A stretch of 64,000 nt of DNA, taken from positions 12,501 to 76,500 of the forward strand of contig JACPKR010000032.1 of NCBI GenBank assembly GCA_016186945.1, in the 5' to 3' direction. Under the pieces are notes generated by a model. That model did not search any database, had not been told where the DNA came from, and was given only the letters and a program-made list of their open reading frames with translations. This document shows, piece by piece, positions 1 through 8,515 of this stretch. Origin of the DNA: Deltaproteobacteria bacterium (lineage in GTDB: Bacteria > Bdellovibrionota_B > Oligoflexia > Oligoflexales > Bog-1112). Position 1 is the stretch's first letter. Each line of letters begins with the position of its first letter. Both the position numbers and the translations under genes were made by a program.

Positions 1-485
1 AATGTGAAAGGGTCAGCGTGGAGGATGCCGTCCAGCATGTCAGAAACCTTACGTTTGCAGTTGAGAAAGTTCTGACGTGCCAAAGTCTCAGCTTTTTCTG
101 CTTCTGTCATTTCCTCATCGTCTTTCAACGTTACAGTCGGGAACGCCTTGCAGAAAGCCTGCGTTTTCATCTTTGACGGGAATAGCAGCTTCATGACTTC
201 CTCCCGGGAGCCTTTCTTTAACTCCTGATAGGAGAACGCGGAGACCGAAGCTTCCTGGCCTCCCTGGCTCACCCAATCTCCTTTCACTCGCTTGTAGGAC
301 GCTTCTTCTTTTCCGATGACGGCCTCGTCAACATTCATGACATCTGCGGCCGCGTCGGTCTTCACGACACTATCCCACCGATCTTTTAAATCCTGGAGGT
401 CTCGGGGACTTGCTTGCGCCTGTAAAGCGCAGAAGGCGAGGAGAGAGACCATTGAGATTCCTGTCATTCCGATTTTGTGTTGCAT
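1..485 (-). CDS. Secreted protein of unknown function, 3' end beyond window
   Basis: The reading frame is open from an ATG at 485 to the left edge, so the C-terminus lies outside the window. The start is set by AAGGAG about 7 bases upstream. The product begins with a Sec signal peptide (MQHKIGMTGISMVSLLAFCA, cleavage probably after AQA near residue 25). About 135 visible hydrophilic residues follow, rich in Lys, Glu and Asp and with two Cys (KTQAFCKAF and FLNCKRK). I recognise no family. It is an isolated minus-strand gene upstream of repeat A1. The signal peptide and RBS make a real exported protein likely. Confidence 0.7.
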   Translation of the reverse strand, partial: MQHKIGMTGISMVSLLAFCALQAQASPRDLQDLKDRWDSVVKTDAAADVMNVDEAVIGKEEASYKRVKGDWVSQGGQEASVSAFSYQELKKGSREEVMKLLFPSKMKTQAFCKAFPTVTLKDDEEMTEAEKAETLARQNFLNCKRKVSDMLDGILHADPFT

Positions 486-580
486 TGCAGTACTCCTTAA
501 AATGAGATGATTAAACACAAAATCATCATGCGAAACTTAGGCTCGACGAGCCAATGACATTTGAGGGATCTTCAGACAAG

Positions 581-726
581 TATTACGTAAGCCACTTGGG
601 GCAAGGAGGTGGTTTGGAGGAAACTGCGCAGCTGGTTCCTCCAAGAAAAATCTATGGGGGAGCGACGGTTCCCTCTCCCCCCCAAACCCCCCTCTCCCTA
701 TTTGCCCCAAGTGGCTTACGCATTAC
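581..726. repeat. Family A repeat, copy A1 (MITE-like) with 9-bp duplication
   Basis: About 146 bp bounded by inverted ends (GTAAGCCACTTGGGGCAA and TTGCCCCAAGTGGCTTACGC). Inside is a hairpin built on TTGGAGGAAAC/GGTTCCTCCAA and a G/C-run segment. The 9 bases TCAGACAAG occur at 572-580 and again at 727-735, a target-site duplication. The right copy contains the stop codon of the transketolase gene, so the element landed on the 3' end of that gene. Confidence 0.85.
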
Positions 727-2691
727 TCAGACAAGAAAATATTCTTTGATTTTCTTGACGACGGATTCCACCGTAAAACCGAATTCCCTTTCAAGATCAC
801 CGGCAGGTGCTGAAGCTCCAAAGTGGTCGATGCCCACCATAAGTCCTTCTTTTCCGACAAAGCGTTCCCAGCCCAGTGTTGCTCCTGCTTCCAAAGATAC
901 TCGTTTCCAAGATTCAAAGTGCAAAACCTTGCGTTGGTACTCAGCGCTTTGCTCGAAGAAAAGTTCCCAACAGGGGACTGACACGACTCGTACCTTGAAT
1001 TCCGACGAAACCTGCTCTGCCACCCGCAAGGCAAGATCCACTTCGCTACCTGTCGCGAAAAGGATGAGGTCGCAATGATCGTCTTCACCCTTCACGATAT
1101 ATGCACCTTTCGTAGCTTCTTCGATATTCCGTCGCTCTAAGGGCAGGTAGGGCACTTTCTGTCTTGTCAGGCAGATACAAGAGGGAGCTTGAAGTGAAAG
1201 TGCATGGCGGAACAGAATTTCCGTCTCGAACGGATCAGCAGGCCGCATGACATACAAGTCGGGAATCGCACGCAGGCTCATCAAATGTTCGATCGGCTGG
1301 TGCGTCGGACCATCTTCTCCCAGGTAAAACGAATCATGCGTGAATTCATGAATGACCCGCACCTTCTGAATGGCCCCGAGACGAATCGCAGGGCGTGCGT
1401 AGTCTGAAAACACAAGAAAGGTTGCCGCGAAGGGGATCAAACCATCATGAAGCGCAATCCCATTGCTGATGGCAGCCATCGGAAATTCACGGACACCGAA
1501 GACGAGGTTGCGTCCCATACGATTCTGTGCGCTAAAGTCTCCCACCTTCTCCTTAAACCACTCTGTCATATTGGACGGCTCTAAGTCTGCACTTCCTCCG
1601 ATAAGTTTCGGAAGCACACCGCACCAGCTTTCAAGAAGCTTTCCAAACGCATTGCGCGTCGCCATAGGTTTTGCCATGTCCCACGCAACGGGAGGAAGTT
1701 TTGCGATATCTTCTTCCCCAAAGTAACGGTCCCAGCTTTCGGCAAAGGAGCGATCGCTGCGTTTCTGAGCTAAGTGACTTGTCCATTTCTTGACTTCGGA
1801 ACGTCGGGTTGTGAAATTTCTTTGAAAATGACGCTTCGCCTCTTCTGGCCAATAGAACACCTGGTCTGCAGGAAGCCCCAACTTTTCTTTCGTCTTCTTT
1901 AATTCGTCCTTGGGCAAAGGCGCTCCATGCGTTTCATGCTGCCCTTCCATCGTCGCGACTCCATGAGCCATTGTGGTTCGACCGATTATGATTGTGGGCC
2001 TCTCCTGTTCAGATCGAGCAGCCTCGATCGCCTTACGTATTGCCGCATGATCGTGGCCGTCGATGGACAGGACGTTCCACCCAAAGCCTTCGAAAACTTT
2101 TTCTTCCTTGTCGGATGTTGTGCGAGATATGGAACCGGAAATTTGCTGCGCATTACGATCGTAGTACCAGACAAGATGGGAAAGCCTCAGGTGCCCCGCT
2201 AACGACGCTGAGGCCAAAGTCGGCCCCTCCTGCATACAACCATCGCCCATGATCACCCATGTTTTATGGGAGAAGAATTCCTTACCGAGCACCGCACGCA
2301 AATGAGTCCCGGCCAGGGCAAAGCCGACGGACATCGCACAGCCCTGACCTAGTGGACCTGTCGTGCATTCCACGCCCGGGGTGAGTACATTTTCCGGATG
2401 GCCTGGTGTTTGGGAATGGAGCTGGCGAAAACGTTTCAGTTCCTCCATACGCAAGTGCCCCATAGCGTGAAGGAGGGCATATTGCAGCATAGACTCATGC
2501 CCAGCACTGAGGATGAAACGATCTCGGCCCAACCATTTTACATTGTCGGGATCAAAGCGGAGGTATTCTGTGAATAAGATGTAGGCGAAATCTATGCTGG
2601 AGAGTGCGCCCCCAGGATGGCCTGACTGTGCTTTGTCTACGCCATCGAGGATAATGCCTTTGAGGATATTGATGGTTTCTTGGTCCTTCAT
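727..2691 (-). CDS. tkt: Transketolase
   Basis: Thiamine-diphosphate enzyme of the non-oxidative pentose phosphate pathway that moves two-carbon units between sugar phosphates in the cytosol. The product of 654 residues has the usual family length. Visible motifs are the N-terminal KAQSGHPGGA, the TPP/Mg segment GDGCMQEG followed by DRN, and the central pyrimidine-domain stretch SADLEPSN with GVREFPM. The C-terminal part contains FATGSEV and DHFGASAPAG. The frame extends 10 codons upstream, but the ATG at 2691 has GGAG five bases before it, while the ATG at 2721 has no RBS and borders repeat A2. Its stop codon lies in the target duplication of A1. It appears to be a single-gene transcription unit. 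Confidence 0.95.
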   Translation of the reverse strand: MKDQETINILKGIILDGVDKAQSGHPGGALSSIDFAYILFTEYLRFDPDNVKWLGRDRFILSAGHESMLQYALLHAMGHLRMEELKRFRQLHSQTPGHPENVLTPGVECTTGPLGQGCAMSVGFALAGTHLRAVLGKEFFSHKTWVIMGDGCMQEGPTLASASLAGHLRLSHLVWYYDRNAQQISGSISRTTSDKEEKVFEGFGWNVLSIDGHDHAAIRKAIEAARSEQERPTIIIGRTTMAHGVATMEGQHETHGAPLPKDELKKTKEKLGLPADQVFYWPEEAKRHFQRNFTTRRSEVKKWTSHLAQKRSDRSFAESWDRYFGEEDIAKLPPVAWDMAKPMATRNAFGKLLESWCGVLPKLIGGSADLEPSNMTEWFKEKVGDFSAQNRMGRNLVFGVREFPMAAISNGIALHDGLIPFAATFLVFSDYARPAIRLGAIQKVRVIHEFTHDSFYLGEDGPTHQPIEHLMSLRAIPDLYVMRPADPFETEILFRHALSLQAPSCICLTRQKVPYLPLERRNIEEATKGAYIVKGEDDHCDLILFATGSEVDLALRVAEQVSSEFKVRVVSVPCWELFFEQSAEYQRKVLHFESWKRVSLEAGATLGWERFVGKEGLMVGIDHFGASAPAGDLEREFGFTVESVVKKIKEYFLV

Positions 2692-2730
2692 TCTTGCTCC
2701 GTCAAATTCTCCGGGAAACATTACCTTGCG

Positions 2731-2863
2731 AAGCCGCTTGTGGCAAGGAGGTGGTTGGGAGGAAACTGCGCAGCTGGTTCCTCCCAGAAATCCGGGGGAG
2801 GCGACGCTTCCCTCGCCCCCCCAAACCCCCCTCTCCCTTTTTTGCTGCTCAAGGGGCTAAGCG
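2731..2863. repeat. Family A repeat, copy A2
   Basis: Diverged copy with ends AAGCCGCTTGTGGCAAGG and TGCTCAAGGGGCTAAGC, and the same internal hairpin and G/C-run core. It fills the gap between the lipoprotein gene and tkt. Its right end encodes the last codons and the stop (TGA read on the minus strand at 2849-2851) of the lipoprotein gene. No target duplication is recognisable. Confidence 0.75.
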
Positions 2864-4705
2864 AAGGAAGGTTTCGTAACGCTTGTTGAGTTTTTTCTTG
2901 AGGACTGCGGTTTTGCTTTCGCCGACAAGTCTGGCTCCTTGGGTGCTAGCTGCATGAGCGATGAGGGCACTCAATAGAATCAGGGAGCCAAAGGTCCCCG
3001 CAGTCGAGATCGCCCCACGGATATTCAACGTGCGGGCTTCCGGAACTTGGCCTCCAAATTTCGTTCGGATGTCTTCTACAGAAGCTCGCTTTGCCATCTC
3101 AGCATCGTAGACTCGCTGTTCTTCGGTAAACCTTGCCGTGTTATCTTGAATTGTCTGCTGCCTTTGCAGCACATCGGCGTCGTACTCTTGTCTTCTTAAC
3201 TGTAAGCCTTGCTGGGCAGTAACAATCTCTCGTCCTAAGCGTTCCAGTTCCGCTGCGGCCTGTCTCCTCGTTTCCTCCGGCAGTTGAAGGTGCGCATCTC
3301 GAAGAGTCGTGGCCTGGGCGCCCTCTGCTTGCATGCCGAGAATTTCGAAAGCTTCATAGGCTTTTCCCAGCTCATCGAGTTGCGGCTGCAATCGGGATAT
3401 TTCGTCTGCGGTTTTCCTCATAGTCCCATAAATCTCTCCTCGTTTCTCGTTTCTTTGCGCCGTTTCTTCTTGTGTCTCGCCACGGGGAACAAACCAGTAC
3501 GATAAGTGCCATTTTGGCGACTCCAAACGTACAGCTTCTGTCTCAAGCCGAAATTTCTCTTCTTTGAGTCGGTTAATAGCATTCATTCGCGTTGTATATT
3601 CGGTATGCATGTGTTCGAACGTCCACTCCATCGGTTCTTTATGTTGTAACGTTGGGGCTGCTTGAAGAAACTGTCTCAAGGCTGTTGTAGCTGCCTGCTT
3701 GTATTGAGCTTCCAACCGGGGCAGGTTCTCCGGGCGCTGTATAAGTTGCCGCTCTCCTTGGATCCGTTGGACTGCTGCTTCCGCTTGTTCGATAGGCTGC
3801 CTGGATACCTCGGGGGGGGCGGGTTGGAGAACTGGTTCCACTGACTGCGTAGGGAGTTCCGCTATAGTCTTATGGTACTTCGCTACCTGTGCTGCCTCCA
3901 TGAAGCTTTTCACTGATACCCCGGCGAGGACGAGTGCTGCGATGCCGAGGACTCCGAAGGCGAGAATCGTTGTAGCTCCGATGTTTTGCTTATCGTTTTG
4001 CTCGCCCTCTTCGCCAACGGTTTTAGCTACTTCTTTAGCTTCTCCTCTTTGCATAGCCTTGATGCAGACGATCTTACCCATTCCCACCTGGTTAGCGACG
4101 ACGGTGTCGGTAGCTTCGTCTCCCTCTTCAGGATTCTCCTGATAGTCTCTAAGGTCTTGCAGGACGCCGTCGCAGAGTTTGACGATTTGTTTCTGTCTTT
4201 CATAGTCTTCGACGAGTTGTTTTTCTCTTTCTGGGTCATTGTTTTCTTTTTGCAGGTAGGGGGCGCTTTCTTTCCAGGGGCCACAGTTGAAAAGTGGGTC
4301 TAGCGCGTGTTCTTCTTCGACGCAGGCCTGAACCGAGACTTGGATTTCACCTGACGGCGGGACGGGGTAGTCGAGCCAGTCCAGGTAACTTATGTCCGGA
4401 CTGTTTTTCTTGGGTTGGCAAGATTGAGGCTCGCCAAGAGTGCAGATGTAAAACTGAACGTACTCTGCTCTTTCGTTTATTTCCACGGCTATACGAAGGG
4501 CTGCATGACCTTCGATATTTGTTTCTGAGAGTTTAATCTTTTGAATTTTCAATTGGCTGGCATCAACAGCAGATATTTCGGGAAGTACCTGGTCAGTAGC
4601 TGCATCGACTGTCTTGGTTGTACTGCCCCTGTGCCTGGCATCCTTTCTTTGAATCGGTAGGCAGGATGTGAGGAGAATGAATAAGGCAATACCGTACGGT
4701 TTCAT
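2849..4705 (-). CDS. Large predicted lipoprotein with coiled coil
   Basis: 618 residues. The start ATG is preceded by AAAGGAG. The N-terminus is a lipoprotein signal (MKPYGIALFILLTSC, lipid Cys at about 15). A Cys-containing region of about 100 residues follows (YICTLGEPQSC, VQACVEEEH, FNCGPW). A hydrophobic segment lies near residues 240-265 (ILAFGVLGIAALVLAGV). A long Gln/Glu/Arg-rich stretch (about 290-530) looks coiled coil. A second hydrophobic segment lies near the C-terminus (LILLSALIAHA), then a basic tail. Function is unknown. The Cys-rich N-terminal part resembles the lipoprotein gene at the right edge of the window. The last few residues are encoded by repeat A2. Confidence 0.7.
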   Translation of the reverse strand: MKPYGIALFILLTSCLPIQRKDARHRGSTTKTVDAATDQVLPEISAVDASQLKIQKIKLSETNIEGHAALRIAVEINERAEYVQFYICTLGEPQSCQPKKNSPDISYLDWLDYPVPPSGEIQVSVQACVEEEHALDPLFNCGPWKESAPYLQKENNDPEREKQLVEDYERQKQIVKLCDGVLQDLRDYQENPEEGDEATDTVVANQVGMGKIVCIKAMQRGEAKEVAKTVGEEGEQNDKQNIGATTILAFGVLGIAALVLAGVSVKSFMEAAQVAKYHKTIAELPTQSVEPVLQPAPPEVSRQPIEQAEAAVQRIQGERQLIQRPENLPRLEAQYKQAATTALRQFLQAAPTLQHKEPMEWTFEHMHTEYTTRMNAINRLKEEKFRLETEAVRLESPKWHLSYWFVPRGETQEETAQRNEKRGEIYGTMRKTADEISRLQPQLDELGKAYEAFEILGMQAEGAQATTLRDAHLQLPEETRRQAAAELERLGREIVTAQQGLQLRRQEYDADVLQRQQTIQDNTARFTEEQRVYDAEMAKRASVEDIRTKFGGQVPEARTLNIRGAISTAGTFGSLILLSALIAHAASTQGARLVGESKTAVLKKKLNKRYETFLRLAP

Positions 4706-4749
4706 GGATGCTCCTTTGTAGTGTTTGTTTTACTTTATCAGGTAGGGCA

Positions 4750-4890
4750 ATAGCAAGGAAGGGAGTTTGAGGGAAAACTTCGCAGATGGTTTCCCTCAAG
4801 GTAATTCTTGGAGGAACCAGCTGCGCAGTTTCCTCCAAACCACCTCCTTGCTCCAAGTGGCTGCTTGTGGCCCGCTTGCCCCAAGCGGGT
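4750..4890. repeat. Family A repeat, copy A3, two hairpins
   Basis: Rearranged copy lacking the G/C-run core. It holds two adjacent hairpins: TTGAGGGAAAAC ... TTTCCCTCAA, then TTGGAGGAACC ... GTTTCCTCCAA, and ends in CCTTGCTCCAAGTGGCT plus a further short CCGCTTGCCCCAAGCGGG palindrome. The first hairpin matches the tandem units in copy A11. It lies between the divergent lipoprotein and MFS genes. Confidence 0.7.
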
Positions 4891-4925
4891 ATGTTATTAT
4901 GAACTGAAGGTCAACAGGAACAAAA

Positions 4926-6128
4926 ATGCTGAGCTTTATCCCCCCTCTAAGCAGCCTTTCTCTCATGGTTCTTGGAACCAGCTTTTTCATGACATTTATT
5001 ACCGTTCATTTGAAGCAGCAGATTGCTACTGACTTTGAAATCGGGGTGATCCACGCATCGTACTACGCTGGTATATTGGTCAGCTCGTTTTCTGTCACTC
5101 GCATGATCCAGACTGTGGGGCACATTCGAGTGATTGCTGCTTTTTGTGGAGTTACGGTAACGGCTACTCTGTTACAGTCTTACCATTATGACGTCATTCT
5201 TTGGTCAATATGTCGTTTTTTCGCAGGGTATAGTTTGGGGGCGTTTTATATTGGGACACAAAGTTGGATTACCGCAGCGACTGAGAACCACAACCGCGGC
5301 TTTGGTTTGGCTGTCTATACGCTTGTCATTTATTTGGCACAAGCCTTGAGTCAGGAGCTGCTGTTTATCCTGCCTGACGAATCACATGCGCCGTTTATTT
5401 TAAGTGCGCTCATCGTGGGGCTTGCGGGTGTTCCCGCGTTGTTGATTCCCAGGAATGCTCCCTCTGCTTCTTTTGCAACGCCAGGCAAGTTTCGACATTT
5501 CTTGAGAATTGAACCGTTTGGAACGAGCACGGCACTTGTTTCTGGGCTGGTATTGTCGGCGATTTACAGTTTCGGACCTGCCTATGCTTTCGTCAGCGGG
5601 GTCAGTGCTCCTCGTTTTATGGGAAGCTTGATCATCGGGGGTGCTGTTCTACAGTGGCCGATAGGAAAGTTGTCTGACAAGGTGCGCCGTCGTAAAGTTC
5701 TCTACGGGGTCATTTTGTTTTCACTGTTACCAGTCTTGTACCTGTTATTTGCGCCTTTAGCACATTGGTCGCTGTACCTTGCTGCTTTTTTTGCAGGAGG
5801 ATTTATCGTCAGTTTATATCCGATCGGTGTTTCCATGGTCTATGACTATGTGAAACGGGATGACATTGTACCCTCCACCAGCGCTTTACTTTTTGCATAC
5901 GGGATAGGTTCAGTTGTGGGGCCGGTGATAACCTCGCACTTTACGGAACGGTCGGTAAACTTGCTGTTTTTATATTTGGCACTTTCATTACTCCTTCTCT
6001 TTGGCATTGGGCTGATAACCAGGGAACCAAAGTACTTTATCAATGAAAAGCCGGTAGATTTTATACCCGTCCCCCGTTCCCCCGTCGCGGTCGAGTTAGA
6101 ATCACGTGTTTTTGAAGAAAAATTATGA
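4926..6128 (+). CDS. MFS transporter, YcaD-like
   Basis: 400 residues with about twelve hydrophobic segments and no signal peptide, typical of a major facilitator in the inner membrane. The pattern SYYAGILVSS early, then ICRFFAGYSLGAFYIGTQSW followed by NRG(F)GLAVYTLVIYLAQALSQ, resembles the YcaD subgroup. The usual loop motif between TM8 and TM9 is present as GKLSDKVRRRK. AGGA lies upstream of the ATG at 4926. The substrate cannot be deduced. It is followed 39 bp later by the M3 peptidase gene in the same direction, so the two may be co-transcribed. Confidence 0.8.
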   Translation: MLSFIPPLSSLSLMVLGTSFFMTFITVHLKQQIATDFEIGVIHASYYAGILVSSFSVTRMIQTVGHIRVIAAFCGVTVTATLLQSYHYDVILWSICRFFAGYSLGAFYIGTQSWITAATENHNRGFGLAVYTLVIYLAQALSQELLFILPDESHAPFILSALIVGLAGVPALLIPRNAPSASFATPGKFRHFLRIEPFGTSTALVSGLVLSAIYSFGPAYAFVSGVSAPRFMGSLIIGGAVLQWPIGKLSDKVRRRKVLYGVILFSLLPVLYLLFAPLAHWSLYLAAFFAGGFIVSLYPIGVSMVYDYVKRDDIVPSTSALLFAYGIGSVVGPVITSHFTERSVNLLFLYLALSLLLLFGIGLITREPKYFINEKPVDFIPVPRSPVAVELESRVFEEKL

Positions 6129-6167
6129 TACGAAGATAGAGTCTGTAAACTAACGGGGAACATTGAC

Positions 6168-8255
6168 ATGTCGCGATCATTTGTGTTTTGTACTTTTCTT
6201 TTCTCAATGCAAGCATGCACCCACCTATGGGCAGAAACGACAGAAAACCGTGGACGGGTTCTCAATTGGGAGCTTCGTGCGGATCAGATAACGGAAAGCT
6301 GCAAGGCTGCGCAGACCCATTTGACGGGGCAGGCAAACTCTCTTCTTGCAGGAGAAACGCCCTCAGTTTCTGTGACGCTCCTTGGGATGGACCGCGCTCT
6401 TACGGAATTTTCAAACGAGATAAGTCCTCTCGATTTTTACCGCCATGTTCTGAAAGATGCCAAACTTCAGGAAGCGGCCAAGCAGTGTTACGAGGAAAGT
6501 GAGAAACTTATCCTAGACATTTTCTCACGTCAGGACTTTTATGATGGGTTGAAGGCAATCAAGAATGAAAAAATGGTCAAAGATCTCGTGCAAGAACGCT
6601 TGTTGGAGAAGTTTCTCTACCAGCTGGAAGCAAACGGGATGGGTCTCAAGCTAGAAAAAAGACAAACGCTTTTGGCGTTGAAAGAAGAACTGATACAGAT
6701 CACGTCAAGCTTCGAGCAGGTCCTCAATAACTGGGAGGATAAACTCCATTTTTCCAAGTCAGAGTTGGAAGGTTTGCCAACAAGTGTTTTAGAGGGATTG
6801 GAAAAATCAGATCAGCCCGGCAAAGACTTCGTTGTGACCTTGCAGTACCCACATTATTTCCCCGTAATGAAGTATGTAAAAAATCCCAAAGTTCGTGAAG
6901 AGGTTTACCGACACTTCAACCTGAAAGGCGGGGTTGAAAATAGGGACCGACTGAAACAGGCGGTAAGCATCCGACTTCAAATCGCCAACTTGCTAGGCTA
7001 CAAGAACTTTGCTGAATTTAGCCTCAAGCAAAAGATGGTAAGGGACCCTGAGACAGTCCTCAGCTTCTTGGATGAACTGAAGGGTAAGCTGAAAAGCAGA
7101 ACGAAAAAAGAACTGGCAAAACTTGGAACCTATAAGAAGAAGGAACACGGCAAATCCGTCGAAGGCCAGAAACTAGACCCCTGGGATATAGCCTACTACG
7201 ACAACCAGCTTGTGGAAACTGAGTACAAGGTGAACGAGGAGGAAATCAAAACTTACTTCCCTGTCGAGGAAAGCATCGAGCGCATGCTCGACATTTACCA
7301 GACACTCATGGGTGTTGATTTTGTGGATGCAAAGGATGAGAAGACCTGGCACCCCGACGTCCGCTCGTTTCAAGTCGTCGATCGTGAAACAAAGAAGATT
7401 GTGGCAAAATTCCACATGGACCTTTTCCCCAGGGAAGGGAAATACGGTCACGCTGCTGCTTTCACCCTTATCTCTGGTTATAAGAAGGAAGACGGCAACT
7501 ACGAAATGCCAATATCGTCGATCGTTGCTAATTTCAACAAGCCTACCGCTGAGCAGCCCGCGCTTCTTACTCATGATCAGCTTGAGACGCTCTATCACGA
7601 GTTTGGCCACATCATGCATCAAGTTCTTACAACCGCACCCTATGGTTCCCTCTCTGGGACCAGCGTGAAGCGTGATTTTGTGGAAGCCCCTTCGCAAATG
7701 CTGGAAAATTGGGTATGGGAAAATGAAATTTTGGGAAAAATCAGCTCCCACTATAAAACCGGTAAGCCGATGCCCTCAGATTTGATGGATCGTCTCATCA
7801 AAACCAGATATGTGAATAGGGGCATTTTCTACTCAAAGCAGATTTTCTATGGGTCGATTGATATGGCCTATCATACCTTGAAGGACACTGACAAACTTGA
7901 CACCACGAAATTATATAGGGACCTCTACGAGCAAATCAATTTCACTAAGCTTCCGAAAGATATTTACCCAGAGGCGTCCTTCGGTCACATAATGGGGGGA
8001 TACGAGGCAGGTTATTACGGTTACCTGTGGTCAGAAGTTTACGCCCAAGACATGTTCACACGGTTCGCAAAGGAAGGACTTTTAAACCCGCAGACCGGCA
8101 AGGACTATCGCAGAATTATTGTTGAGCTGGGAGATACGAAGGACCCTATGGACCTCATCGTGAGTTTTCTGGGTAGAAAACCGAACAACGAAGCGTTTCT
8201 CAGGCAGTTAGGTCAGTGGAAAAAGATTGGATACAAAGCAGGGAAGGGTTCGTAA
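6168..8255 (+). CDS. M3 family zinc oligopeptidase, exported
   Basis: 695 residues, the size of thimet/oligopeptidase F-like M3 enzymes that cleave short peptides. The zinc motif is HEFGH at residues 477-481 (LYHEFGHIMH), with the downstream family pattern YPEASFGHIMGGYEAGYYGYLWSEVYAQDMF that carries the third ligand side. Unlike cytosolic M3 enzymes it starts with a cleavable signal (MSRSFVFCTFLFSMQACTHL ending WAE), so it probably works in the periplasm or outside the cell. The DUF167 gene overlaps its 3' end by 40 bp. Confidence 0.9.
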   Translation: MSRSFVFCTFLFSMQACTHLWAETTENRGRVLNWELRADQITESCKAAQTHLTGQANSLLAGETPSVSVTLLGMDRALTEFSNEISPLDFYRHVLKDAKLQEAAKQCYEESEKLILDIFSRQDFYDGLKAIKNEKMVKDLVQERLLEKFLYQLEANGMGLKLEKRQTLLALKEELIQITSSFEQVLNNWEDKLHFSKSELEGLPTSVLEGLEKSDQPGKDFVVTLQYPHYFPVMKYVKNPKVREEVYRHFNLKGGVENRDRLKQAVSIRLQIANLLGYKNFAEFSLKQKMVRDPETVLSFLDELKGKLKSRTKKELAKLGTYKKKEHGKSVEGQKLDPWDIAYYDNQLVETEYKVNEEEIKTYFPVEESIERMLDIYQTLMGVDFVDAKDEKTWHPDVRSFQVVDRETKKIVAKFHMDLFPREGKYGHAAAFTLISGYKKEDGNYEMPISSIVANFNKPTAEQPALLTHDQLETLYHEFGHIMHQVLTTAPYGSLSGTSVKRDFVEAPSQMLENWVWENEILGKISSHYKTGKPMPSDLMDRLIKTRYVNRGIFYSKQIFYGSIDMAYHTLKDTDKLDTTKLYRDLYEQINFTKLPKDIYPEASFGHIMGGYEAGYYGYLWSEVYAQDMFTRFAKEGLLNPQTGKDYRRIIVELGDTKDPMDLIVSFLGRKPNNEAFLRQLGQWKKIGYKAGKGS

Positions 8256-8515
8256 TCCTGGAACTCTATGTTCAACCAGCGGCCAAACGAACGGAGTGGG
8301 CTGGTGAACATGGAGGACGTTTACGTGTTCGTGTCGCCAGCCCCCCTGTCGATGGTGCTGCGAATGAGGCACTGATCGCGTTTGTGGCAAAGACCTTCGG
8401 GATCAAAAAGCGGGAGGTGACGATTCGCAAAGGCGAGTCGGCTCGACAAAAGACTCTCGCGTTGGCATCTGTGACTATCGAAGAAGCATGGGAGTGCCTT
8501 CCACACCTTAAATAG
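8216..8515 (+). CDS. DUF167 (YggU) family protein
   Basis: Up to 99 residues with the DUF167 pattern: LELYVQPAAKRTEW, LRVRVASPPVDGAANEALI and KREVTIRKGESARQKTL. The family is a small conserved fold of unknown function. The only convenient start is GTG at 8216, inside the end of the peptidase gene (40-bp overlap), which suggests translational coupling. A start a few codons later at a non-ATG codon is possible. It converges on the SulP gene, overlapping its 3' end by 8 bp. Confidence 0.85.
   Translation: MEKDWIQSREGFVILELYVQPAAKRTEWAGEHGGRLRVRVASPPVDGAANEALIAFVAKTFGIKKREVTIRKGESARQKTLALASVTIEEAWECLPHLK

Noticed and set aside
554-1078. Plus-strand frame antisense to transketolase
   Set aside because: Shadow of tkt and repeat A1; no RBS or domain.
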